DNA of 43,932 bases from a virus: IMG/VR virus record IMGVR_UViG_3300021594_000125, positions 1 through 43,932 of that record; one strand, 5' to 3'. The first letter of the stretch is position 1. The number at the start of each line of letters is the position of its first letter. Below are positions 16,339-23,514 of the stretch, one piece after another. Both the position numbers and the translations under genes were made by a program. The notes below the pieces were generated by a model. It saw only the letters and a list, made by a program, of their open reading frames with translations, did not search any database and was not told the origin of the DNA.

Positions 16339-19114
16339 TTGGCTCCTCCAATACGTCAATAAAGTGTCCACGGCTTGCATCTAATACAACGCAGTATGAG
16401 GGTGGGGTCGGTATTTCGGTGCCTTTCCCAAGCCGTTTCTTTTCAGCCTTAACGTAAATACCTTTGGCTTTCAAGTCTGATATTAAATCCTTGTAATACA
16501 GTTGACGTTGAGCGCACCAATTACGCAGGTCTTCTACAGGTATGTAGGTGTAATTAGTATCAGGCTCATGGCGTATCTTTAGTTCTTTTTGTGGTTCCCG
16601 TGTAGGCGGTTTTGCCATACCTAATCGTTTATCAATTTCATCTTCAATAATTAAAATGTTATTGATATGACCCCGAATAAAGTCAGCCAATATCATATCG
16701 TGGTCTAGTTTTAGACTTTCAACATCGGCGCGAGAGTAAGTGACCATATCAGCCGCCCACTCATATATACGCTTCAAGTTATAGTCGTGTAGTCCTAACT
16801 GTTGGGCTACATGACCTCCTGTAAGAATACTTGCTACACCTGATGACCAATAACGCTCTTTAGTTGTAGCCGCAATCTCTTTATCAAATTGAGTCTGAGT
16901 CTTTTGCAAAAACTCTAAGATGCTGGATAGGTTAGGCAAAACATGGCGCATATAAACTTCACCTGCTATGCCATAGTTATCGTACATCAAAGAAAAGATT
17001 TCATCCGCTTGGCCTTTGCTCATCTTGTTATTGCCAAAGACTTTAATTTCAAAAACCCGCATCAACTCACCTTCAGGCAACTGCTTAATCTGTTGCATCT
17101 TTTCGTAGAACGATGCGTTACTACTAGATAACATGATGGTTGCCCATTCAGTAGAATTGAGTCGCTCCGCATTAACCTGAGACTGCATCCGATTCCGTGG
17201 TCGCCCAAGGGTGATAGCGTAGGCTAAATCAGAAAAGTCTTCGGGCTTCATGTTAGTAATTTCGTCAATCGTCACAGGCAAATGAGCCATGACTCCGAAG
17301 CGATGTAGCCTAGACAGTTTTGTATCTTCTGCGTGCAACATTAGTTTATCAGGATGTCCATACACACTATTACACATACGAAGAATTGTTGACTTGCCCG
17401 TGCCCGATTCTTTGGAAACGTAATTAACTAACAATCCTTTGTGGTTAGTAAACTTAAAAAGTGGCGCACCGAAGGCACACAAAGCCCCAAAGGCGTTAGC
17501 CTCCATACCCTCTTCCGCATAAACATTAAAGACTTTTTTCCACTTCTCAATGTCACCGCGCTTACGCAGTAGGGGTGCAGTATTGCGGGTCACTACAGAC
17601 GGAGGACAGAAAGTCATGCCGCCCGTAATGTCGATCTCTCGCTCTCCTAGTATGAACTTGTCATCTTCATCACTCCATCCAAACCGGACACTAGCGGTTT
17701 CTGACGGTTGAGTCATTTGCATCTCCTTAGTTGAACGGGCTATGTATGCCATTAGCGCATCCATCGGTTTACCCGGAAGGGCTACTACACCTTGTTTTGC
17801 CAACGCGTTGCGACAAGCGTCTTTAGATAACGCTTCACTGAGTGATAAAGTAAATTCACGCACCCCGTCTTTTGGTAAGTGCAGTCGCATACTCAAGGAC
17901 TCACCTTCTTCCCCATCCATTACCCGCTTTACTACATACAAATCATTCTCATAAACCAACAGGGCTTCTTCTTCGTCACCAAATGGCTCACGATAGATAC
18001 CGCCATTTTTGCCTCGGAAGTATGGGAACGGAAGCGATGGAATCTTGAATGTAATTTCTTCTTGGAAGATTTCGCTTTTCTGAATAACCTCGTTGTCGGC
18101 CTCGGTAGCCCGTGCAATCTCTGCGCCAATTTGTATTGGAGAAGTAATGTTCCCCCTGTGCGGACAACCCTCACATCCACCCGCCCTCAATTTTTCAAAG
18201 GTGGCGCAAGTGTATGGGCCTTTGATATGACTAGCCTTTTCCTCAGTTGCTTCGGGTGTGTAGTGTGGGTGGTCTTTAGACACCTCATGAATAGCGGTTT
18301 CTTCATCGTCACAAAATGCCGCCACTGAAAGCGCCGCTCTCCACATCGGTTCTTCCAAGGTAGCCTGATTCTCTATGCAGTGTTTGATCTGCAAGCAACC
18401 CTTACCTTCGTCAATTTTCTTTTTGATTGTGGAAAACTTGTTGATGTAATTGCCCATAAGTGCCCTGGTTATCGCATCCATAGGGCGGCGGGTCTTAGGA
18501 GCAGGGGGTAGTAGTTCCCCTATCCTAGATATCAAATCCTCTAGGCGGCGGGGTTTACCCTGAAGGATGATCTCCACGGGGCGTGGGTCATCGGTCTTAT
18601 GGTTAAAAGTGCCGGGGATTCTGAGGATTCGGGCGGCATCGGCAGTCACAGCAGGGTCGGCTTTTAGGTCGTGCTGAACGCACTTGGCCTTCAAAGACTC
18701 GGCTACACGGCTCCATTTGTCGATGGGAACGGCTTCTTCCAAGGGCCAATACACATGAACCCCACCGCCTGAATTGACGATAGTGGGTTTTGGCATCTTG
18801 ACCTCTTGGCAAAATCTGCCCAAATCAGCGATTGCGTCTTCCCTTGTCTCATAGGGTTTTCCCTCCCCGCAATCTAAATCTAACCACAAGGCTTTAACTT
18901 GCGTTGCGTTTGCGCGAGTTCGCTCCTTGGGCGTGGCAAATTTTGCCAGTCCAAAAAATATGTCCCGATTATTAGATGCCAACCCTGCAACAGTTGACTC
19001 TACTTCATCAAGCGTCTCGACAAATATCTGCTCACGCAGTTTGCCTTTGGTCATGCCAACGATGGCGTAATAGCCACCCTCGGCGGTTACGGCCTGTAAG
19101 AATTCTCGGTTCAT
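16319..19114 (-). CDS. Primase-polymerase / helicase fusion
   Basis: The 931-residue protein joins an N-terminal archaeo-eukaryotic primase-like domain to a C-terminal P-loop helicase domain. PrimPol signs are WLDLD at residues 77-81 (metal-binding acidic pair), NSGGGVHVYW at 114-123 and ARILRIPGTFNHK at 161-173. A Cys cluster follows (C240, C246, C303, C314, C317), which may bind zinc or an Fe-S cluster. The helicase part has Walker A ESGTGKST at 569-576 and Walker B VTIDE at 614-618. The family makes primers and unwinds DNA at phage and plasmid replication forks. It is upstream of the envelope genes and six bases downstream of a small HTH gene. The combination is typical of self-replicating phages without a DnaG/DnaB pair. 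Confidence 0.88.
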   Translation of the reverse strand: MNREFLQAVTAEGGYYAIVGMTKGKLREQIFVETLDEVESTVAGLASNNRDIFFGLAKFATPKERTRANATQVKALWLDLDCGEGKPYETREDAIADLGRFCQEVKMPKPTIVNSGGGVHVYWPLEEAVPIDKWSRVAESLKAKCVQHDLKADPAVTADAARILRIPGTFNHKTDDPRPVEIILQGKPRRLEDLISRIGELLPPAPKTRRPMDAITRALMGNYINKFSTIKKKIDEGKGCLQIKHCIENQATLEEPMWRAALSVAAFCDDEETAIHEVSKDHPHYTPEATEEKASHIKGPYTCATFEKLRAGGCEGCPHRGNITSPIQIGAEIARATEADNEVIQKSEIFQEEITFKIPSLPFPYFRGKNGGIYREPFGDEEEALLVYENDLYVVKRVMDGEEGESLSMRLHLPKDGVREFTLSLSEALSKDACRNALAKQGVVALPGKPMDALMAYIARSTKEMQMTQPSETASVRFGWSDEDDKFILGEREIDITGGMTFCPPSVVTRNTAPLLRKRGDIEKWKKVFNVYAEEGMEANAFGALCAFGAPLFKFTNHKGLLVNYVSKESGTGKSTILRMCNSVYGHPDKLMLHAEDTKLSRLHRFGVMAHLPVTIDEITNMKPEDFSDLAYAITLGRPRNRMQSQVNAERLNSTEWATIMLSSSNASFYEKMQQIKQLPEGELMRVFEIKVFGNNKMSKGQADEIFSLMYDNYGIAGEVYMRHVLPNLSSILEFLQKTQTQFDKEIAATTKERYWSSGVASILTGGHVAQQLGLHDYNLKRIYEWAADMVTYSRADVESLKLDHDMILADFIRGHINNILIIEDEIDKRLGMAKPPTREPQKELKIRHEPDTNYTYIPVEDLRNWCAQRQLYYKDLISDLKAKGIYVKAEKKRLGKGTEIPTPPSYCVVLDASRGHFIDVLEEPNATNSD

Positions 19115-19120
19115 GACTCG

Positions 19121-19366
19121 TCACTTAAAAGATTTTTTACGAAGTTTTTCTATGGCTTCTTTAATCTTGTTTAAGTAACGTTCTTGAGGTTTAGTCTTAT
19201 TGAGGAACCAATGATAGACAGTCTGCCGTGTGACCCCGAAAAATTCTGCTACATGAGAAACAGGAATCTCTCGCTCGGCACATATCAACCCCAGTTGAAC
19301 CCAGGGTAGTGACGTGTCCTGCTCCTTTATCCTGTCAACAAGTCTCTTTGTGTATCCAATTTCCAT
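19121..19366 (-). CDS. Small helix-turn-helix protein
   Basis: This 81-residue protein contains a helix-turn-helix at about residues 35-57: PVSHVAEFFGVTRQTVYHWF, with the usual A-x3-G spacing. A basic C-terminal helix (IKEAIEKLRKKSFK) follows. It could regulate the replication genes or act with the primase it precedes by six bases. No Shine-Dalgarno site is visible before the ATG; a perfect GC hairpin (19375-19392) ends eight bases upstream instead. Confidence 0.75.
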   Translation of the reverse strand: MEIGYTKRLVDRIKEQDTSLPWVQLGLICAEREIPVSHVAEFFGVTRQTVYHWFLNKTKPQERYLNKIKEAIEKLRKKSFK

Positions 19367-19374
19367 AGTCGTAA

Positions 19375-19392
19375 GCGGGGGCGAACCCCCGC
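19375..19392 (-). promoter_or_regulatory. GC hairpin directly before an HTH gene start
   Basis: A perfect 7-bp stem (GCGGGGG / CCCCCGC) closes on a four-base loop, TTCG when read on the - strand. It lies in the leader of the HTH gene, eight bases before the ATG, where a ribosome-binding site would normally be. There is no T tract after it, so it is not a normal terminator. It may limit translation of the regulator or stabilise the 3' end of the SSB-candidate message. Confidence 0.6.
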
Positions 19393-19405
19393 ACCTTAAG
19401 TTTTG

Positions 19406-20266
19406 TTAATCGTCTGCCCACTGAGAAAGAACTTCACCCAAGTCAGGTTTAGACTCGGATACAGTAGCCTTCTCAGACTTTCGTTTTGTAGGTTCCGCTA
19501 CTTTGGCTTCAGCCTTGGATGCGGGAGCAACTTCAGCAACGACTTCTTCAACTTTATCGACTTGCGCTACGGTCATGGTAATTGCTTGTAGTGCGGCGGC
19601 AGACTTGCTTTGTTTGATAGCACCGTCTAATTCGCCCTCGTTCAACCAACGAACAGGCTTGAATGTGAGGCGGGGTGTAGACGAATTAATGTCAAACTTG
19701 GCTTCGGTTACGACTGCAGTAATTGATGTGCGTTGTGCCTTGAGATACTTGGCATACGCTTGCATCGGCATACGATCACCTTCGGGTTTACCGAAGATTG
19801 ACTGCGAAGGCAGAGTTAGTTGGTACACATCGCCATGAATGTCGTTCTCTAAAACGATGGCAAGTCTCTGCGAGAAGCGGCACGCGCGAGAATCCCCTTG
19901 ACCTGATCCCTTGATATTCTGTGGACAATCCGCGCAAGTCTCCGCCTGTTTGTTTTGGGCATCAGCGGAAGGGGCAACACCATCTGCACTCCAACAATCG
20001 GGAGGCAGGTTTTTTCCTTCTTCATATGTTCCTCCATAGTAGGTGCGCGAGATATTCGGTGCGGCGTTAACCACAACAACATTCATAGCGCGATCTTCAT
20101 TGACTGCAATTTGTTGGCCCCCATCCATTAAGCGGAATACCTTGCCACGAATAGAGATACGCTTAGAACCACCACCCCCTGCAAGCGATGCAGTTACATC
20201 ATCAATCTGACGATTGCGAATGTGGTCGGGGACATTATTACCGCTGAACAAAGTGATATCACTCAT
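19406..20266 (-). CDS. Putative single-stranded DNA-binding protein
   Basis: The ATG at 20266 overlaps the stop of the upstream gene and follows GAGGAAAA, giving 286 residues; an upstream extension to 20347 lies inside that gene. The centre has a four-Cys group (PPDCWS, CADCPQ and ACRFSQ) likely to bind zinc. Strand-rich segments (KRISIRGKVFRLM, RLAIVLEND, DVYQLTLPSQSIF) suggest an OB-like core. The C-terminus is low-complexity and ends acidic (DLGEVLSQWADD), as in T7 gp2.5 and other SSBs, whose acidic tails recruit partners. It sits between a coiled-coil protein and the primase. The SSB role is inferred; no strict family signature is visible. Confidence 0.55.
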   Translation of the reverse strand: MSDITLFSGNNVPDHIRNRQIDDVTASLAGGGGSKRISIRGKVFRLMDGGQQIAVNEDRAMNVVVVNAAPNISRTYYGGTYEEGKNLPPDCWSADGVAPSADAQNKQAETCADCPQNIKGSGQGDSRACRFSQRLAIVLENDIHGDVYQLTLPSQSIFGKPEGDRMPMQAYAKYLKAQRTSITAVVTEAKFDINSSTPRLTFKPVRWLNEGELDGAIKQSKSAAALQAITMTVAQVDKVEEVVAEVAPASKAEAKVAEPTKRKSEKATVSESKPDLGEVLSQWADD

Positions 20267-20685
20267 CTTGTTTTCCTCACAGTGATTGAATAAGAATTTA
20301 CAACATTCATACCTTTTGGCATGAGCGTAGGATGTTCCTGTAGCCATGATTTAAGGTTTGTTTGATTGATGCGCCTGTGTAAAACATCATACAACTTATG
20401 CTCATCAATATACTCATGGAACGATTCCCAATCATTCGTGGAGTATTCGGTTTTGACGGAACGAATAATCGTACCGTACTTAGTCTTTATGTTTTGCGCC
20501 CCGATTTGTTTGCACCTTTCTCGGAAGTGCTCTTCAATCGTTTCCAACTGAGCATTGATTGCTTCTTCTTTGGCGGCAAACTCTGATTCCAATTTACGCT
20601 TGTGATCTCTGATCTTAATGTAGATCCTGACCATTTCGTCTATTGATACATCAGTTGTTTCTTTTTCTTCTACTGCATCACTCAT
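20263..20685 (-). CDS. Coiled-coil protein, possible Gam/Gp157-like
   Basis: The 140-residue protein has an N-terminal helical region, about residues 20-60 (DHKRKLESEFAAKEEAINAQ, then LETIEEHFRERCKQIG), likely a coiled coil. A compact C-terminal part follows with a strand TKYGTIIRSVKTEYS and NDWESFHEYIDEHKLYDVLH. This order resembles phage nuclease-inhibitor/Gam- or Gp157-type proteins that bind DNA ends, but only loosely. It is the first gene after a well-formed promoter (20719-20747) and has AAAGGATAAACACCATG as its start context. It is coupled by overlap to the SSB candidate. Confidence 0.6.
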   Translation of the reverse strand: MSDAVEEKETTDVSIDEMVRIYIKIRDHKRKLESEFAAKEEAINAQLETIEEHFRERCKQIGAQNIKTKYGTIIRSVKTEYSTNDWESFHEYIDEHKLYDVLHRRINQTNLKSWLQEHPTLMPKGMNVVNSYSITVRKTR

Positions 20686-20718
20686 GGTGTTTATCCTTTA
20701 TTTTGCTTTTATGGCCTC

Positions 20719-20747
20719 ATCCTAAAATACGAATTTGACATTGTCAA
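20719..20747 (-). promoter_or_regulatory. Leftward sigma70-type promoter with overlapping dyad
   Basis: Read on the - strand: TTGACA (20747-20742), exactly 17 bases, then TAGGAT (20724-20719), about 35 bases before the start of the coiled-coil gene. The -35 box is half of a perfect 13-base inverted repeat, TTGACA-T-TGTCAA at 20735-20747, so a protein bound there would cover the promoter. It overlaps the stop codon of the helicase gene. Confidence 0.65.
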
Positions 20748-22294
20748 CTAGTTAATTCACGATACAACGAAATTATTTCGCTATGAACATCCAGTTTCGA
20801 TTGAAGCATTTTATAGATGCGCTTCTCTGCGGGTGATCCTTGCAAGTGAATAACGGTGACAGGGTTGTGTTGTCCTTGGCGGTGCGCTCGAGCGTTGGCT
20901 TGTAAGTATGTTTCCAAACTTGTTGTTGGGCCAAACCATATGATGGTGTTTGCTGCAGTTAGAGTAACACCATGCGATGCCGCTTGTGGTTGGATGATCA
21001 AAACTTTTGGGGACGGCTCACTCTGAAATCTTCGGAAAATATCAGTGCGCGCTTTTGCGGGAACTTCCCCATTGACAATTTCGTTGGAGTAGCCTCTGCC
21101 GCTTAAAAAATCTGACACAACATTTATTGCGTGTTTGAACGGAACAAATATGAGAACTTTGTCACTGGTTTCGCTTATCACATCCTCTAATTCCGATAAC
21201 CTGTTGCTACAATCAAACTCAACAACTTCACCAGAATCTGAATAGACCGCACCCGCAGAGATCTGTAATAGTTTGTTTAGTATTGCCGCCGCGTTCACAC
21301 CCGATACTTCCTCGCCTGCTGCAACCATCAAGGCTTGTTGCTTCATCTGTTTATAGTAGCGTTCCTGTTGCTTAGTCAACGGGATCTCGCGCGTCTCGTA
21401 AGTCATGTCGGGTAAATCAAGACATTCTTTTTTAGTAAAACGAATTGCAGGCTGTAACGCTTCATGAACTGTTTGGCTTGCGTTGTCTCTAGGTATCCAT
21501 CGAAACTGCGAGACCCTCCACATAACCTTGTCGCGCCATGAGCCAAAGAATCTAGGCACGCGATCAGGACACATTAACTTAGCCAACCCATATGCGTCTT
21601 CAGGCGATTGTGATGCAGGTGTTCCCGTAAGCATCCATAGCCATCGTTGTGGATTAATAAGTTTTTGTATGGTCTTCCAACGGCGCGTAGATACATTCTT
21701 GTATGCGTTGGCTTCATCAATAACTATGAGATCAAACTCGTTTGCGATTATGTCGTTAATCACAATCTCTACGCCATCAAAGTTGACAATCACAAACTCT
21801 GCGTGGCTATCGATTATCTTCTTGCGTTTATCCGGTGTGCCGTATGCCACATCACATGAGCGATGCATAGCAAACTTAAACAAGTCATCTTGCCATGCTG
21901 ACTGCATGATGGAGAGTGGACATATCACAAGCACCCTGCGTATGAAGCCGAGTTTCATCAAATAGTCTGCGGCCCATATTACGGATGCAGTCTTGCCTGT
22001 GCCTTGTTCGTTAAAACAAAATGCACGGCGGTGTAGTGTAAGAAACGATGCAGTTGTGATTTGATGTGCGAATGGCTTGTGCAAGCCTGGGAAATCGTAG
22101 TTGCCTACGATTGGTGATGGGACATTCTTGATGCCTAGGTTCTTAAGGACTTGTGCTTCTTCTAGCCCCCAATGAACTGCGACTTTATGAATGCCGTTTT
22201 CTTCGCCGAGAGTTTTGCTCTTGGGAATTACTGCGGTTACCCGATCAGGGTTCTTTAACTTCAATAATAGTAATTTGTTTTCTACAATTTCCAT
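20744..22294 (-). CDS. SNF2-type superfamily 2 helicase/ATPase
   Basis: The 516-residue protein has a complete two-domain SF2 core. Walker A is NEQGTGKT (95-102), motif Ia is VLVICPLSIMQSAWQDDL, Walker B is VIDEAN (191-196), motif III is LTGTPASQS (about 222-230), and the second domain ends with LQANARAHRQGQ (motif VI). DEAN replaces DEAH, and HRxGQ is typical of SNF2-like proteins. It lacks extra nuclease or accessory domains. Such enzymes translocate on duplex DNA; phage members act in replication, recombination or transcription-replication conflicts. The ATG at 22294 has the shared AAACACCATG context but no clear Shine-Dalgarno site. It lies among nuclease and polymerase genes. Confidence 0.88.
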   Translation of the reverse strand: MEIVENKLLLLKLKNPDRVTAVIPKSKTLGEENGIHKVAVHWGLEEAQVLKNLGIKNVPSPIVGNYDFPGLHKPFAHQITTASFLTLHRRAFCFNEQGTGKTASVIWAADYLMKLGFIRRVLVICPLSIMQSAWQDDLFKFAMHRSCDVAYGTPDKRKKIIDSHAEFVIVNFDGVEIVINDIIANEFDLIVIDEANAYKNVSTRRWKTIQKLINPQRWLWMLTGTPASQSPEDAYGLAKLMCPDRVPRFFGSWRDKVMWRVSQFRWIPRDNASQTVHEALQPAIRFTKKECLDLPDMTYETREIPLTKQQERYYKQMKQQALMVAAGEEVSGVNAAAILNKLLQISAGAVYSDSGEVVEFDCSNRLSELEDVISETSDKVLIFVPFKHAINVVSDFLSGRGYSNEIVNGEVPAKARTDIFRRFQSEPSPKVLIIQPQAASHGVTLTAANTIIWFGPTTSLETYLQANARAHRQGQHNPVTVIHLQGSPAEKRIYKMLQSKLDVHSEIISLYRELTS

Positions 22295-22315
22295 GGTGTT
22301 TACAGATGCGTTATC

Positions 22316-22346
22316 AGGCGTAAGTGGAATTCCACTACGCCTTTTT
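22316..22346 (+). terminator. Palindromic hairpin with T tract before helicase gene
   Basis: AGGCGT, a bulged A, AGTGGAATTCCACT and ACGCCT form an 11-bp stem with an AATT loop, followed on the + strand by TTTTT (22342-22346). In that direction it looks like an intrinsic terminator, opposite to the surrounding genes, and may block antisense transcription. On the - strand it is a strong leader hairpin without a T tract, about 22 bases before the helicase start. Confidence 0.5.
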
Positions 22347-22367
22347 AATACTGCTTAATCTGTCGAG

Positions 22368-22622
22368 TTACTTAACGGAACTATCTTTGTTCCGCTTGAA
22401 ACTTCTGTTCTTTGATGGAGATTGTAGTCGGTATCCGTCTTTATTGCTACCCCCTTTAGATAGGGGTTTTACATGAGACACATCCTTGCCCTTGCGGTCA
22501 ATGCCTTTCTTGTCAAGGGCACGCCTCGCACGCTGACGCTCCATGCGATTTTCGTGTTCTCCCCTAGCAACTTGTTGCTTGTATTCCTTTTTGTAAGGCC
22601 GGGATTTGTTAGTGTAAGGCAT
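22368..22622 (-). CDS. Small HNH-type endonuclease-like protein
   Basis: I chose the ATG at 22622, giving 84 residues; a longer frame to 22742 would overlap the RecB-like gene and read through a repeat. The N-terminus is Lys/Arg-rich (PYTNKSRPYKKEYKQQ). The core KGKDVSHVKPLSKGGSNKDG, then YRLQSPSKNRSFKR, resembles small phage HNH proteins (usually V-D-H-x-x-P-L-x-x-G-G...N-L...N-R-x-F). Here the first Asp is Ser, and the Asn that normally follows is hard to place, so catalysis is uncertain. A copy of the dispersed dyad lies in its leader (22636-22658). A spaced relative (CGGAAC at 22376-22381, GTTCCG at 22389-22394) overlaps its last codons. Confidence 0.6.
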   Translation of the reverse strand: MPYTNKSRPYKKEYKQQVARGEHENRMERQRARRALDKKGIDRKGKDVSHVKPLSKGGSNKDGYRLQSPSKNRSFKRNKDSSVK

Positions 22623-22635
22623 AAAGAAATTGTGT

Positions 22636-22658
22636 CGAGTGGAACTCGGTTCCGTTCG
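22636..22658. repeat. Dispersed dyad, copy 1 (extended 23-base form)
   Basis: Core GGAACTCGGTTCC at 22641-22653. With flanks, it is identical over 23 bases to the copy at 35418-35440. It lies between the RecB-like gene and the HNH start, 14 bases before the HNH ATG. Confidence 0.9.
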
Positions 22659-22659
22659 A

Positions 22660-23331
22660 TTATGCGTGTTTTCCGTTATGAATGCAAGAGTGCACCGCAC
22701 AATAATTGCGGCAAGTGAAGTTGGGTTTGGGGTTCCAAACATCCTGTGTATAAGCGGATTCTAGGGGGACATACAGATATAGTGCATCGCGCAGAAGTCC
22801 GAGAAAATCGCCACGCACATAGTCTTTCTTTATAAAGTCATTAGACACTACGAACATCAACGCACCCTTTATCCGTTCGACTTCGGGGAAGTGTGCAAAG
22901 GTAGCCATCGCCAAGAAGTCTAATTGCTTAGTGTCGGCATACTTGGCATTACGCCCTGTCTTGTAGTCAATGATAAATGCAGTCTTATCTTTTACGATTA
23001 CAAGATCGGCTATTCCACGCCACCAAACTTGTTGGTCAAAGAAACCGCAGGGTTTCCCGTCGTCTGACAACCCCATCTTATACTCACAAAGTTTTTGTCC
23101 TTCGATTGCATTAAGGGTATCTAATTGGGATTTGATGAACAAGAATTGTTCGGGCAACGGGGTTCCGTCTTTGATGTAGAGTTCGGCTGCCTTATGAAGT
23201 TGTTCTCCATAAAGAAGTTGCTCTGTCTTGGGTTCAACAATGTCTTTTACCACCCGTAGATGGTGATACTTCTTAGGGCATTGGTGAAACAGGGTGATGC
23301 TTGAATACGACCAAGCGGGGGGTTTACTCAT
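22660..23331 (-). CDS. RecB/Cas4-like PD-(D/E)XK nuclease
   Basis: The 223-residue protein begins with the family hallmark YSSITLFHQCPKKYHHLRV. Catalytic residues follow in order: H46 (GEQLHKAAE), D109 (WRGIADLVIV), and D122-x-K124 (FIIDYKTGR), then QLDFLAMA. Four cysteines, C18, C207, C211 and C216, are placed as in AddB/Cas4 enzymes and could hold an Fe-S cluster. Family members are single-strand or end-directed exonucleases. It lies downstream of DNA polymerase with a 57-residue gene between, whose last codons overlap its ATG. Recombination or host-DNA breakdown are both possible. Confidence 0.88.
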   Translation of the reverse strand: MSKPPAWSYSSITLFHQCPKKYHHLRVVKDIVEPKTEQLLYGEQLHKAAELYIKDGTPLPEQFLFIKSQLDTLNAIEGQKLCEYKMGLSDDGKPCGFFDQQVWWRGIADLVIVKDKTAFIIDYKTGRNAKYADTKQLDFLAMATFAHFPEVERIKGALMFVVSNDFIKKDYVRGDFLGLLRDALYLYVPLESAYTQDVWNPKPNFTCRNYCAVHSCIHNGKHA

Positions 23332-23497
23332 CGGGTAAGTTAGAAATGATTGCGGCTTTCATCATTCGTAATTCTACAATCGCTAAGTTTATATGATCGA
23401 CTGCTGACTTGTAATCATTCTTCAGTATGAGTTGGACAGTTCGTTCTAGTTCTTTCTTTCCCTCAATGTAATGGGGGGCATAGTCAAGTTTTACCAT
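23324..23497 (-). CDS. Small 57-residue protein between polymerase and RecB-like gene
   Basis: A short open frame starts at the ATG at 23497, which is preceded by AGGAGATA at good spacing. It ends with TAA overlapping the ATG of the RecB-like gene (GATGAGTAA). The product begins MVKLDYAPHYIEGKKELERT and continues with a charged helix (QLILKNDYKSAVDHINLAIV) to LPDE. The strong ribosome-binding site, the stop-start overlap and the fit in an otherwise empty gap make it a real gene. Function unknown; it may assist the nuclease or polymerase. Confidence 0.7.
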   Translation of the reverse strand: MVKLDYAPHYIEGKKELERTVQLILKNDYKSAVDHINLAIVELRMMKAAIISNLPDE

Positions 23498-23514
23498 AGT
23501 TATCTCCTATTAAA

